From: Mikania micrantha
Lineage: Eukaryota; Streptophyta; Magnoliopsida; Asterales; Asteraceae
Length of the DNA: 64,000 nucleotides
Assembly (NCBI GenBank): GCA_009363875.1
Contig: CM018690.1
Location: 3,150,788 to 3,214,787 of the forward strand
Reading direction: 5' to 3'
Part shown: piece after piece, positions 1 through 10,748 of the stretch
Position numbering within the stretch: position 1 is the first letter of the stretch
Layout: each line of letters starts with the position of its first letter
The notes under the pieces: generated by a model
Databases searched by the model: none
Told to the model about the DNA's origin: nothing
What the model saw: only the letters and a program-made list of their open reading frames with translations
Position numbers and translations under genes: made by a program

Positions 1-83
1 ACATCCACAAATAACTAGGAATGATAACCAAAAGAGTGAAACAGTAAAAGAAAATAGCTTATATTTAGTGGATAATAACTAAC

Positions 84-1496
84 CTCTTTAACATCCTCAA
101 GAAAAGCGTGTGGTGAACCAAAATATGTGTTATGAAGCAATCTTAAATCAACAGTCGGAAAATCAAGAGGGCGCCTTGATGCCAATTCAAAAAGAACCTT
201 TATCTCATCACATTTTAGGTTGTTCCCCATGAGGATAGAAAAGTCCCTTTTGCTATCATAATTAACAGCTACATAACGTAGTATGCTTCTGCACTTTTTC
301 ATTATTATTTTTGATATCAAGAGCACGCATGATCTACTTATGTTCACATCAAGTGATAACGGCCTATGTGGTACATCAGATGCTGCTCTATTTAAAACAT
401 CAATCACGGCCCTCTGTCTTCAAAGATTACCTTTTTTAGAAATAAAATTCACAACCAAAATAAGAGAAGAAACACATATTACCTTAGTGGGCCCAGATGC
501 ATTGCCCTTGTAAATGTCTTTCGAGATTGAAGCTTCCAGTTGCTTCTTTGCCCATTCAGGTGGATTTTTTTTTAGAGCCTCATAGACGCAGTTTCTGATA
601 CGCGATCCAACATTTGTAGGAAGCTTTTTCACAGGATCAAGTACTTTTGCCCACTCTGGAATACAACCATCTGAACTTTCCCCCTTGATGCCCATGGATG
701 GTGCGTTTCTTAAACTTTTCAGTTTTCCAAATACTTTATTTACCGCTCTTCCAAGCAACTGAAAGAAAAAACAAAAATCTAACAGTCAATACCAATCAAT
801 TTACTTGCAATAAGTACAACTCAGATTACATGTAGATCAACAGCAATTATTAACCTACCTGTGCATCTAAATCAATGCCTGCAACATTGGTGGCTGAGCC
901 ACAAAAAATACCACAATCACTTTGCAGACAGTGAATGAGCTTAGCCCTATTGCTGTCAACAATCTTTGAAGAACTAAATCTTCCTCCCATTAGCAAGTAA
1001 GCCATTATATATCTCCGAACCACTTCCGGCCAAGTCAACTCGTTGATTGGAAGCATAGCCAATTGTATTTTAACCCCTAATTTCGAGTTAACCACAGAAG
1101 ATAATCTACCTAGAAGCTTACTTACTAGCTCAGGAAGCAATACACTGTGAACAAATGTTTCAAATGTATGCAGGAACGATGATTTGCCAACCCCGTATGC
1201 ACATGGACATAGAAGCTCTTGTTCAAGCTCTTGAAATGAAATTGGCTCCTGTATTCCAATAACTTCTTTGAAACAACAAAGGAAATCATGCACCTGGGGA
1301 TAAGAAAACACAATGTATCAGTAAATTCCCAGTAATTTATCAGAAGTCAACTGAGCAAGTGTACCTCAAGAAGGTTGCCTACTACATGAGAAGACAGCCT
1401 TGAGCTGATTAAACCTCCTTGTGGAAATGGTTGGTTATTGGTGGCACTCTCTTTAATGATCTCCATGTTCTTCTGTTTCTTGCTCGATTTGATCGA
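84..1496 (-). CDS. MBD9-like chromatin protein, partial gene (4 exons, open at left edge)
   Basis: Four consecutive minus-strand exons with GT/AG borders can be read: 1496-1365, 1293-859, 758-483 and 413-84. Joined, they keep one frame. Exon 2 carries a DDT-like stretch (HDFLCCFKEVIGIQEP) and the WHIM-like motif LPINELTWPEVVRRYIMA; exon 3 carries LDPVKKLPTNVGSRIR and ISKDIYKGNASGPTK; exon 4 ends with LDFPTVDLRLLHNTYFGS before the donor. From memory this order matches the central part of plant METHYL-CPG-BINDING DOMAIN 9, a nuclear reader associated with ISWI/SWR1 remodelling complexes. The MBD domain is not seen upstream, and the PHD finger would lie beyond position 1. No stop interrupts the exons, so this may be a live gene or a recent partial copy. 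Family call is firm; functional state is unknown. Confidence 0.75.
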
Positions 1497-1543
1497 CTGT
1501 TAATTTGCAACCTCCTTGTGATGCAATTTATCTAGGGTCAGGC

Positions 1544-2450
1544 TATATGTACCCCTAATTCTGACTTGTCATACCCCCCCCCCCCTCCAAAATATTAAAT
1601 ATAAATTTGTCAAAATCAACCTTTCAACTTTATAACACAACCAAAATACACCAAACGTTATTTCCACCTTAAATTCTACTAAACGTACCCCTTCTTACTT
1701 GTCATACCTCCCTTTACGAAATATAATATATAAGTTCATCCAAAATCAGATTTAATCGTATGAACCCTAGTTCCTCTTTGTTCAAACTCGATTGAACTGA
1801 GGCCCGATCGTTGTTACAACATAGGGTTTTCACTCCTCGAACAAAAACGTGTGTAATGGTGTATGAAACACCTACCTTAGCTAACTAATTCGTGTTTGTT
1901 GCTTGATGAACCGAAGACAAACAGCCGAGCTCTTACAGGCCTTTTTCTTGATTTGTTTGAGCTTGCGAATAGCTTTGGTTTACACAGAGAATTTCACAAA
2001 GGTTAAAGGAATGTTTGGGTTCAATTAATTTTGAGTTTTATACTCGTTTTAATAGAGTTTGAGTTTTCATTCGACTACGGTTATTTAGGCTTAGATTTCG
2101 TATTGATTTGATTTTTAAACGATGAATTGATAATGATACGATTCCGTGATGTCTGTAGTTGTTTTAATTTCAAATCTTGATTGATTTTATTCGTTAACAT
2201 GAGCTATAGAACGATCGGGTCGAAGGTGGGTATCCATGGATCTATGGTTGATTACGGGTAGAGTATGGTGGGGAAGAAGATGAAGTTTGGAACATTTGCA
2301 AGAACAGTCCTTCACGTTTTTGCTTTAAGGCTTATGGATCTTTTTAGTTAACAACTAAAAACATAAGGTTTACTTGTATACATTTAAAAAGCTTAAGGAG
2401 GGGGTATGACAAGTAAAAAAAATACAAAGGAGGGTATATTTAGCACAACC
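1544..2450. mobile_element. Candidate non-autonomous TIR element, about 0.9 kb
   Basis: The left end reads ATATGTACCCCTAATTCTG and then CTTGTCATACCCCCC. The right end, read on the other strand, gives AAATATACCCTCCTTTG and then CTTGTCATACCCCC. A second direct copy of the left terminal block sits at about 1683-1712. The interior has no coding capacity that I can recognise. No clean target duplication was found, so the borders are approximate and the superfamily is unassigned. Confidence 0.4.
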
Positions 2451-3582
2451 CTTCATCTAACAAAGAAAAGGTTGACACAACAGAACTGTAGTCAAGCTCA
2501 GAATTGGGGAAATGATGTGTTTTGCAAATATGTAACTACTAATTCAATTTATTAGTTTACTCTTAAAAGATCACTTGAGATTGCATTGTTACCAAATAAA
2601 CATCTCAAAGGAAGAATAGCACAAAGAATGTCATTGGAATGAAAATCTAGCTTTAATAAAACATGCAGATAGCAATCGGTCACTACTACAACCCGATAGC
2701 ATTCATAGCACATACCATACAACATGCTTTCAAAATGGGAAATTACTAAAGAATATAAAAAAAATGATTATCACTACTTAATTACCCCCATTGATTCAAA
2801 AATTTACCATCATAAAGATCAATAAGGCAGAAATGGCATTAAACTGATTTTTATTGAAATAACTATATTTATGATTATAGAATGATTCATACATTCTACA
2901 TCTAAAATACCTGATCTTAAGCCAAATCTTGAAGGAACATACAACGAAAAATACAAATCAAGAGGTTGATAGATTGATCAAAAGATACAAAGAGAAGCAC
3001 TCACCGCTCACTTGTGTCGTCCTCTAATTGGATCCACCGCTTATCTTACGAAATTAGGGTTCCAGCCTCCCTAAGTTTTTAGATGCATTTATAGACTTGG
3101 AAAATCCGAATAAATAAAACAAAATAACACATTATTACAATAAATTCAAAGCATTTAGACCAACATGCCAATCAATTTAATCAATATTGCAAGTTAGAGA
3201 AACGTAACTTGTTTCACTCCTGCATATTCTAACGGCGTCCTTAAAAATATTATTAAAATTACCCATTACTTTCATCCAACGTTTGTACTATATAAGGTAC
3301 ATTTCCAGGTGCTTAATGTACTTCTACTCTGTACAAATATAAGGATAACATTGAAATGAAGTTTTTATGATGACAATGTTATGTCCTTTTCATACTAAAA
3401 AAACTAAATATTTCTTAGCGTATAAGAATCTTTCTTTTTTAATTAGATAAGGTAATGATAGTTTCAGAATCTTGGTTATTCAAGATTAAAGGGAGCTAAG
3501 ATGATGCAAGAAGCATTGAAGTCTAAAGAAGTAGACCTAACAATGTGTGTGTACATATATATACATATATATATATATTATA
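2451..3582. other. Non-coding AT-rich spacer
   Basis: No gene, RNA or convincing repeat is seen here. The stretch ends in a TA/GT-rich run (about 3545-3580) that abuts the MITE at 3583. Confidence 0.5.
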
Positions 3583-4012
3583 TAGGGGAAAGATCAAATA
3601 AAAAGTATATTTTGCCTAAGAAGGCTAAGAAGGATTTTTAAAATCTCCAAAACCGACCCAAACGAACTCCGATTGAACTCATTTCGATGGCATTGGAACC
3701 GTCTCATTGAACCATACAATATTAGATTTTAAGTTTTCGTTTTAACAGCTAGATTTAGATTTTGGGTTTTAGGGCTTGGTTTTTAGCTTTTAAGTTGTAT
3801 CTTTATGTTAAAGATTTGTTTTTAAAGTTTTGGTTTTTGTATTAGGGTTTATTGTTTACGATTTAAGGTTTGGGTTTTAGGGTTCGACAAGCCGGTTCCA
3901 ATGATGTAAAAATTAATTCAATCGAGGTTTGTTTGAGTCGGTTTTCAAGTTTTTAAAATCCTTCTTAGCCTTCTTAGGCAAAATAGACTTTTTAGGGGAA
4001 CCTTCCCCTATA
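3583..4012. mobile_element. Foldback MITE with long terminal inverted repeats
   Basis: The left end begins TATAGGGGAA and contains TTTTGCCTAAGAAGGCTAAG. The right end, read on the opposite strand, begins TATAGGGGAA and contains the same TTTTGCCTAAGAAGGCTAAG block. The terminal inverted repeats are about 65 bp with small differences, and a second inverted match (AACCGACCCAAACGAACTCCG against the right interior) extends the foldback. It carries no ORF. Both flanks are TA-rich, so a TA-type target duplication cannot be told from the microsatellite. Confidence 0.7.
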
Positions 4013-4407
4013 TATATATATATAAGGTAAGGTTTCAATAATAATCCACTTGTATTACGAAAACCCAAATAACTCCGACAAGATCAAACCAAATCTTTGT
4101 TTTTTTTTTCATGACCTTTATTATACATGTATAAGACTATGTTCTTTTACATGTATTGGCTAATTCACAAACATTTGATTACAAAAAGTGTAAGTTTACA
4201 TTACACTGCCTTCATTTATTTAATGTGATGACAACTTACACTGATATAAGATCTTAAACGAAAAAAGAATTTACACAAACACATAAAATAACATAGTCTT
4301 GTATATGTCTAATAAAGATCATGAAAAAAAATATCAAAAGATTTGTGTTGATCTTGTCAGAGTTATTTGGGTTTCCGCAATAGAAGTGGGTTATATGATC
4401 TATTCCT

Positions 4408-4408
<1 letters not shown>

Positions 4409-4438
<30 letters not shown>

Positions 4439-4520
4439 ATATACATACATACATATATATATATACATACATATATACACACACACATATATATACATAT
4501 AAATATACATATATATAGGG
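4409..4520. repeat. Compound (TA)n/(TG)n/(TACA)n microsatellite
   Basis: TA, TG and TACA dinucleotide/tetranucleotide runs follow one another without a gene. The short reading frame across it encodes only Tyr/Ile/Cys/Val low-complexity sequence and is not a gene. Confidence 0.9.
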
Positions 4521-4766
4521 TGTGGTTCCTTTGTTAACCCATGTTTATTGCGTTAACCGAATAACTACATCTTATTACTTTGGGGCCCATATTAAAGTAA
4601 ATCTAATGGTGTATGTTTTTTCATTTTTTTTATTAATGTAAGTGGGCCCTACATTAATTAAAAAAGAAGAAAAAACCTACATCTTTAGATTTACTATTAT
4701 GTGAGCCCCAAAGTAATAAGATGTGGTTATTCGGTTAACATAATAAGGGTTAATTTTTGATCATCT

Positions 4767-4771
<5 letters not shown>
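4521..4771. mobile_element. Foldback MITE, about 250 bp
   Basis: The two halves are inverted copies. GTTAACCGAATAACTACATC and CTTATTACTTTGGGGCCCA on the left are matched by near-identical blocks on the other strand of the right half. Ends are GGGTGTGG on the left and, on the other strand, GGGAGATG on the right. It lies inside TA repeats, as does the MITE at 3583-4012, but its inverted repeats are unrelated. Non-coding. Confidence 0.7.

Positions 4772-4800
<29 letters not shown>
4771..4800. repeat. (TA)n microsatellite
   Basis: Pure TA run directly following the MITE. Confidence 0.9.
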
Positions 4801-4802
<2 letters not shown>

Positions 4803-4814
4803 TAAGTGATATCA

Positions 4815-4915
4815 ACCTTCTGGGGGTAGGGGTAAGGTTTGTTTTCATCTCTCCCCCCAGACCCTACTTTTAAGTGGGATTTCACTGGGTATGTTTGTTT
4901 GTTTTTTTGTTTATG
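4815..4915 (+). mobile_element. SINE-like retroposon 3' part (copy A)
   Basis: It shows the block GGTAGGGGTAAGGTTTG, then CCCCAGACCCTACTTTTAAG, then TTTCACTGGGTATG and a GTTT-rich tail. The same ordered blocks occur at four other places in this window (6095-6212 and 7597-7708 on minus, 35219-35340 on plus, and a fragment near 62429). The layout resembles the 3' half of TS-type plant SINEs that end in TTG-rich tails; that family name is from memory. Confidence 0.55.
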
Positions 4916-6094
4916 TGATATCAACCTCGTTGATAAATGCGTAGACATTCATAGAAGTCTGTATAGGACTACTATAGAGGCATGTAATGACAAAAGTAGA
5001 TGGCTCAAAATGTTGATGATGAGTTTGTACATTGTAGACAACAACTACACAGGTAAAGAGCCCTTGAATAGCTTATTTCCAACGACCATCCACCAAAACA
5101 TCTATGGAAAGTATTTTTGCTAAATAAATGTTTGTGGTTGTAAATTATATTATTTCATTGGAAAAGGAAGAAACAGGTGATTATTATTAAGAAGGTGATA
5201 GAGTAGAACCTGTGACGTAAAAAATGTGACTTTTAAATGGAGCTGCTGTATACAAGAAGCACCACAATGCTTCCTGCCACTTCAAGGACTGCATTTGCAT
5301 TGCTGATTGCTTCACATCATTTGAAGTGCCTCCCGTACTGCATCCCTTGCCTCATGCCTGACATGCGTTTTCTAAACCAAGCTCATCATCAAGTGAGTCA
5401 TTCTCAATCTAAGGATAATAGTACATTATGTTTATTCCAATATGATGAAGATATAATGAACGAAAACAGTTGATACCAAAAATAGGATTAAGAGATTATT
5501 TTTTGCAATGACATAATTTGTTGTTACAAGGAAGTCAACAAGCTAGAAAGAATTAGGTGGGAAAAAGAGAGAAATTTTGCAAGTGCTTTGTCATAAACTG
5601 GCATGGTTTGTATATTGAGTTAGAAGCAACCAAATCTCTAAAGAAACCAAATTGAAAAAAAAATGGCAAAATGACACAAGAGGATTGTTTCAAGATTCTT
5701 TTGCTATCTTGATACCATTGTGTCAAAGACCATGAAAATTTCTGCATGAATGATAATTTATACACAAATAGAATTCTAGTGTTTAGAATCAACATTCATG
5801 AAGAAAGTTACATGCCATTTGATATAGGGATATGGAGATGACAAAACTGTTCCAGATAATGTTACATGTGCCACATTGCCATCTTCTTTCTTGTGAGCTT
5901 CTTTGGAGATTCAGTTGCATCAGACTCAATAAAAGTCATGGTTGGCATCTTGTTGCCTTTTTAACAAGGCAATTAGAAGAAAGATATCTCTTTAAGTTTC
6001 AACTTTGTAGAGTTAATCACACAGCTTTCCATGAACTCCTTACGGTTAGTTGACTACTTTCAAAAATTCAATTTTGCAACAAAACAAACAGACA
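4916..6094. other. Spacer without recognisable gene
   Basis: Several short frames of 73-94 codons occur on both strands, but none has a recognisable domain, splice structure or consistent composition. I see no gene here. Confidence 0.45.
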
Positions 6095-6212
6095 AACATA
6101 CATACTAAATTCCCACTTTTAAGTGGGGGTGGGGGATGAACGCAAACCTTACCCCTGCCCTAAAATGGGATAGAGAGGTTGCTTCAGATGAGACCCTCGG
6201 TCCATAGTTCCG
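6095..6212 (-). mobile_element. SINE-like retroposon (copy B)
   Basis: Read on the minus strand it gives GAAGCAACCTCTCTATCCC, then CAGGGGTAAGGTTTG, then CACTTAAAAGTGGGAATTTA, and a GTTTGTTTTG-type tail. These are the same blocks as copies A, C and D. It abuts a TA/TG microsatellite (about 6225-6290). Confidence 0.55.
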
Positions 6213-6354
6213 CCCTTTTTTTAAATATATGTATGTATGTATTTGTGTATATGTATATGTACATATGTATATGTATATGTATATGTATATATGACACTAT
6301 GACCACCGTATCAAACTTAAATGAAACATATAAACACATAATGCAAGAACAGCC

Positions 6355-6790
6355 TCAATCTTTTTGGGTTCCATAGACACCCCTTGACCATCTATGATGT
6401 GCCCCAACCCCAAATAATCAATAGAGGATTGCCCAAACGAACATTTCTGTTTGTTAAACTTTAAACTGATGGTGCAATAAGGTAGTTAAGACCTCATACA
6501 AATCCACCAAATAGATTCCCAAGGACTGTAAATGAGGATGTCGTCAAAAAAATAACTGCATTACGATGCAATAGAGGGCGAAAGATATCATTCATAATCG
6601 CTTCAAAGGTGGCCGGTGTGTTCGTCAACCCGAAGGGCATGACTAGGTATTCGTAATGGCCATCGTGGGTACGGAAAGCGGTCCTCTCAATAATGTCCTC
6701 ACTCATCCGAGTCTGATTATATCCAGATTTAAGGTCCAATTTCAAAAAAAAATTAGCACCATGTAATTCATCTAATAATTCCTCAACCAC
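6355..6790 (-). pseudogene. Gypsy reverse transcriptase fragment
   Basis: The frame shows FFLKLDLKSGYNQTRM, then FRTHDGHYEYLVMPFGLTN and EAIMNDIFRPLL, the usual RT fingers and palm order. The catalytic YxDD box should follow but the sequence there reads VIFLTTSSFTV, so the active site is lost. A following frame restarts with the typical post-palm block (YLGLGHIIDGQGVSMEPKKI) near 6355-6440. It is a fragment of the relic element at 6330-8990. Confidence 0.8.
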
Positions 6791-7089
6791 AGGAATTGGC
6801 TATTTATCAGGAACAGTAGCCTCATTAAGGGCACGATAATCCACACACATCCTCCATTATATTTTTTTGGAACCAAAATGACAGGGCTGGAATAAGCGCT
6901 TTTGCTGGGACGAATCATTCCCAACTACAGGAGTTCTTGACCTTGACGTTCAGTTTCTGCTTTTTAAACAAACAGATATCGATGAGGGCGAACACAAATT
7001 GGTACGGTAGAGTGTAAAAGAATACAATGGTCATGTGAACGGTGAGGAGGTAAACCTGAAGGAGCTAAAAAAATGGAGGCAAAATCAGT

Positions 7090-7736
7090 TTACAAAAGGG
7101 AGAGAGCGGACTGTTGTTCAGAAATCAAAAGAGAGGAAATAGGACGGGAAGAGGGTTCTTCCAATGACAACCCTTGAGTCAAAGGAAACTTGGACGAACG
7201 AGAAGTATCCATGCCTTGCAATGTGACAGAAGTGCCTTCATAAGTGAATTTCATCCATGCATTTTGCCAATCATGAATCGCTTCACCAAGAGATTGTAAC
7301 CAAACCATACCCAAAATTATATCCAACATACCCGTCTCAAAGACCATTTATCAAGAAGAAACATGCACAACCCAATTTGCACCGGCAGCGCTAAACAACG
7401 TTCGGTAACAAAGACAAAATACCCATCTCCAAGTTTGATACGAATTCCTGAAAACGAACCAACAGGTAAACCCAAAGCAATGACCAAATGACGGGACACA
7501 AAATTATGAGTAGCACCACTATCAACCATCATACTAACCAGAATGACCGGTAAAGCCCCATCAAATAGAAGAGTGATAACCCCCGGTATCCAATAAAAAC
7601 AAACAAACTTACCCAGTATATTCCCACTCTTTGGTAGGATCTGGGGGGAATGATAGAGACAAACCTTACCCCTATCCCAGTTAGGATAGAGAGGTTGATC
7701 TGAAAGAGCCCCTAGTATCCGATAAGAGACCAGCAA
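7090..7736 (-). pseudogene. Gypsy aspartic protease region, broken
   Basis: The aspartic protease motif appears as MMVDSGATHNFVSRHL with the D-S-G triad intact, followed by LGDGYFVFV. The second half (IILGMVWLQSLG) is in another frame, so at least one frameshift separates the halves. The SINE at 7597-7708 interrupts the frame just upstream of the protease. Confidence 0.75.
7597..7708 (-). mobile_element. Complete short SINE with 17-bp target duplication (copy C)
   Basis: The body, read on minus, runs from GGGCTCTTTCAGATCAACC through GGGATAGGGGTAAGGTTTG and CCCCCCAGATCCTACC to a GTTTGTTTTTATT tail. It is bracketed by a 17-bp direct repeat, CCCCCGGTATCCAATAA (7580-7596) and CCCCTAGTATCCGATAA (7709-7725), 14 of 17 matching. 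A flanking duplication plus a tail at one end is the signature of LINE-mediated retroposition. At about 110 bp it has no evident Pol III A and B boxes and may be 5'-truncated. Confidence 0.7.
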
Positions 7737-8788
7737 ATTCCAAAGCTAGACAAGTACCTGTAAGGTTTGTGTCAGGTTGTTCTGGCAAATCATCGGCTAC
7801 CAATAACAAATGGTCACCCTCCCGAGGACTCAATTCACCCTCCTCGAGTAACAAAGCCCTAAGTTTTCCCTCCGGACATTTATGAGTCGGCCCATATTGC
7901 TGACCACACCAAAAGCACAATCCTTTCTTCCGCATGTCTTCCCATTCAGTACGTGTTAAAGAACGAATACCCCTATCACGGGAAGTAATCGGTCCTCCAT
8001 CCATTGTCGACGACCCCGATTTGGAACTCGGGACTCAACGAGCAGTGTCCGGGCGAAATTGAAAACCCCTATCAGGCACTTTGGGCGTGGAAAAACTCTA
8101 TGGCTCTACTTGGCCACCACAGGAGGCCCGAGGCCCATCACCTGTAAAAGGCTCGTGACGGTTAAGATAACGAAAACGAGATAGGGATGCATTACCGGGG
8201 ACGAAATCTGGCCGAAGCATCCCCTCAACATCCTTAGCGAGATACATTGCGTCCAATCTCGAGGCCGGACGCTGTAATCGAACCCATTTCTTTGCATCAT
8301 CTTTCAAACCGGCAATGAAATATCCAAATGCCTGGTATTCCGATAGATGAGGAACAAGAGACACAAGGTAATCAAAATCATCAATATCTCATGTATAGAA
8401 GCAGATTCTTGGATAGTAGCCAATTGTTCAGAGGGATTGTGAATCTCTAACCCACTAAAGCGCTGAAGCAATTCCGATTGAAACTCTGGCCACAAAATAG
8501 ACCCTCGCACCTGAGTAATTGTCGTGAACCAATATTGCGCCTCCCCTACCATACTCAATTGAGCTAAACGAAGACACAAGTCATCGGGAGTTTGATTGAT
8601 ATCAAAATAGAGATTAGCCTTCTGGATCCATGATCAAATCCGCTAAACTTAGGTAGTTTTACCTTTTTGACCGCCCAAGGCATCCTCGCCGGAATTGTAG
8701 CAACCCTGGAATTAGTACAAGAGAAAATCCGGCTTGTAAAACCCGATCCTGACAAACAATCAACCTTCTGCTTTTCCTGATGTTTCAT
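7720..8788 (-). pseudogene. Gypsy gag with CCHC-like knuckle, broken
   Basis: The capsid-like part is spread over frames between 8788 and 8098 (LPKFSGFD; LSMVGEAQYWFTTI; AFGYFIAGLKDDAKKWV) and the knuckle follows at 7900-7960 (GLCFWCGQQYGPTHKCPEGK, a C-X2-C-X5-H-X-C arrangement). Multiple frameshifts make this a pseudogene of the relic element. Confidence 0.75.
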
Positions 8789-8878
8789 TCAAGCCTATCA
8801 CCCTCAAGAGATTGTAAGGTCGTTTTGATTTCAATCACATCGGATTGCAACTGGTGGAATTGTTGTTCTTGAACATCA

Positions 8879-8967
8879 ACTGAGTATTAGTAGCACGAGT
8901 CTCCATGGAAATCGGCAGGTCAGCCGAGTATTAGTAGCACGAGTCTCCATGGAAATCAGCAGGTTAG
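8879..8967. repeat. Tandem duplication, unit about 45 bp, two copies
   Basis: The block GAGTATTAGTAGCACGAGTC followed by TCCATGGAAATC occurs twice in a row with two or three base differences. It lies between the relic gag start and its primer site. Confidence 0.8.
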
Positions 8968-8990
8968 CGACAGGTCATACCAGTGATAAG

Positions 8991-9616
8991 GGTTTAATTT
9001 AACATAGCAATTGGTATGAACAATTGTAAAAGAAATATGAAATGAAGTAGATGATTGAATGAGTTTTTCTATTACTGAATTGATTGAAATGCTTAAAATA
9101 AACAACAAAAACCAGGGTTACACCCTCTTTCCATGCAACATTCAGGAGCCTCTCTCCAATCTAACAAAATCCTCTCTGCACAAATCGTTGCCTCTTCGTC
9201 TTCACTGCAGAATTCGTTACCTCTTCGTCTTCACTGCTAAAGTCATCACTGGGAAACGAATTCGTCGCCTCCTCGTCACTGGGATTGTGAATTTCTCCAA
9301 TTAGGTACGCGAATTGAACGAATTAGGCTTAATATTAATGATTTCCGCCATTTTCACGCTTTTCAGTCACTAAACACATATAGCGGTAGGTTTTCGATTC
9401 GCAACGTAGCACGCTATAGCGCCTGCTACGGTCTCCATTGATAACTATGGTCCTCGGAAGGTGTTTGTTACATCTCAGGCGAAACGCATAGCTCTAAGTT
9501 GTTCGGGTTGGTGGGGAAAATCTCTTGGAGGACGATGAGTTAATAAACAAAGGTGTTTGTAACACTTTTGCGAATCCCAATTCCGTATCATGGACAAGGA
9601 AATGATAGGTCCATAG
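8991..9616. other. Possible LTR remnant of the relic Gypsy element
   Basis: This stretch lies where the 5' LTR of the minus-strand relic should be. It holds a short direct repeat (CGTTGCCTCTTCGTCTTCACTGC against CGTTACCTCTTCGTCTTCACTGC near 9186-9235). No matching second LTR is present, so the assignment is positional only. Confidence 0.35.
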
Positions 9617-9624
9617 TAAAATAA

Positions 9625-9881
9625 GGGTGGTGTTATTCACACACCTAACTGCCACACCTCACACCCCAATACGTTCAGTATTGGTCAATACGGGGAGTAT
9701 TGAGGGGTAATCTTTAGGTGTCAGTACCAATGATTTGGGTGTCAGTGTCAATGATTGGACCCTTATACGCCCCGTAGTGACCATTACGAGGCGGCTACAC
9801 GCCCCGTAGTGACCACTACGAGGCGTATACTTGACAGGTGGTGTTAAAATATATTTTTAGAGTGTGTAGATAACCCCTCCC
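9625..9881. mobile_element. MITE with 8-bp target duplication TAAAATAA
   Basis: The ends are GGGTGGTGTTATTCACACAC on the left and, on the other strand, GGGAGGGGTTATCTACACAC on the right. A perfect 8-bp direct repeat TAAAATAA flanks it (9617-9624 and 9882-9889). An 8-bp duplication fits hAT-like elements, although the termini are not the usual CAGGG type. The interior holds two copies of a GC-rich imperfect palindrome, CGCCCCGTAGTGACCA followed by TACGAGGCG. Non-coding. Confidence 0.7.
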
Positions 9882-9889
9882 TAAAATAA

Positions 9890-10585
9890 TCAAACTCAAA
9901 TACAACTAACGTGTTGTAGACGTTGTAGACGCATTGAATGCGGATGAGAATGATTTCAAGAAGGGTGACCTCACTAAGAAGTCACCACTATCGCTACCCC
10001 ATAAACAAAGTTATGAGCTTTTTATGAACAACACGGTTAATATTGGTTGATATGAGGGATCGGTACATACAAGATTTCTATATAGTGAACCAACTCTAAA
10101 AGCAAAGAGGAGAACCACTAGTTTGTTGTTTTCTTATTATTCAAGAGCCATGGTTATTTTAACAATTAGCTTGTTTGGAACATATATATGCATGAGTCTT
10201 TAACTCCTTTGAATTTGCTTGCATTATTATTTTTTATATAAATGATTAAAACTTAAACCGAGTTCATTAATCAAGTAAAATCATGTACCAAGCTCAGACA
10301 ACTATAATATTAATACTAAGGGTGTCCGCAGTCCACTTTTTACGGTTTTTAGGTGGAACCATTAACAATGGTTTTTGAATAATGAAAACCAAAACAAAAT
10401 CATCCAAAATAAAAACCGGTTTGGTTTTAGAGTTTGAGCTTTTGATCCCATTAAAAATAAAATCGAATTAAACCAAATCTTTTATGGTTCAAGACGTACT
10501 AATTACACAAAGTCCAAAAGTTTTTTTTAATGACACATAAACCATGAAGTCAATCTATACACACGCATATATGGACATATATATA

Positions 10586-10588
<3 letters not shown>
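9890..10588. other. AT-rich spacer left of the viral locus
   Basis: No gene is seen. Reiterated AAACCGGTTTGGTTTT-like low-complexity text is present near 10330-10480, as at 35560-35740 and 61660-61800. Confidence 0.5.

Positions 10589-10619
<31 letters not shown>
10589..10619. repeat. (TA)n repeat flanking the viral locus, left side
   Basis: Pure TA run. It lies 70 bp outside the first viral base and mirrors the TA run at 34805-34844 on the far side of the integrated pararetrovirus. Confidence 0.9.
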
Positions 10620-10620
<1 letters not shown>

Positions 10621-10688
10621 CGTTGTTTTTTCAATAAATTTTTCCATTATAACATTTACAAATAATTAATTAGAGTATTTAGACATAA

Positions 10689-10726
10689 TATCACTTGAAT
10701 CATGGCTCTGATACCAATAAGGATCG
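10689..10726 (-). promoter_or_regulatory. Initiator-tRNA-Met primer-site motif, outer end of copy 1, antisense to the genes
   Basis: The 38-bp block starts TATCACTTGAATCATGG and contains TGGCTCTGATACCA (10703-10716), the sequence of the 3' end of plant initiator tRNA-Met. On the minus strand this reads TGGTATCAGAGCCATGATTC, a classic caulimovirid minus-strand primer site. The viral genes of copy 1 run on plus, so the site faces the wrong way. The identical 38 bp recur at 17743-17780. Confidence 0.75.
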
Positions 10727-10748
10727 AGAGGAAGATTTAAACAACAAT

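Larger units (their letters stand above)
6330..8990 (-). mobile_element. Decayed Ty3/Gypsy retrotransposon, internal region
   Basis: Minus-strand remnants appear in the order gag, zinc knuckle, protease, reverse transcriptase from right to left. Frames are broken many times, RNase H and integrase are missing beyond the left end, and no flanking LTR pair could be delimited. A degenerate initiator-tRNA-Met primer site (CATACCAGTGATAAGG on plus, near 8968-8985) lies at the expected 5' side. A SINE (7597-7708) entered after decay had begun or before it; either order fits. Confidence 0.75.

Noticed and set aside
4299..4502. 67-codon ORF
   Set aside because: Second half is translation of the TA/TG microsatellite.
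5237..6053. Host gene between the MITEs and the Gypsy relic
   Set aside because: Frames of 73-80 codons on both strands, none with homology I recognise or consistent splice signals.
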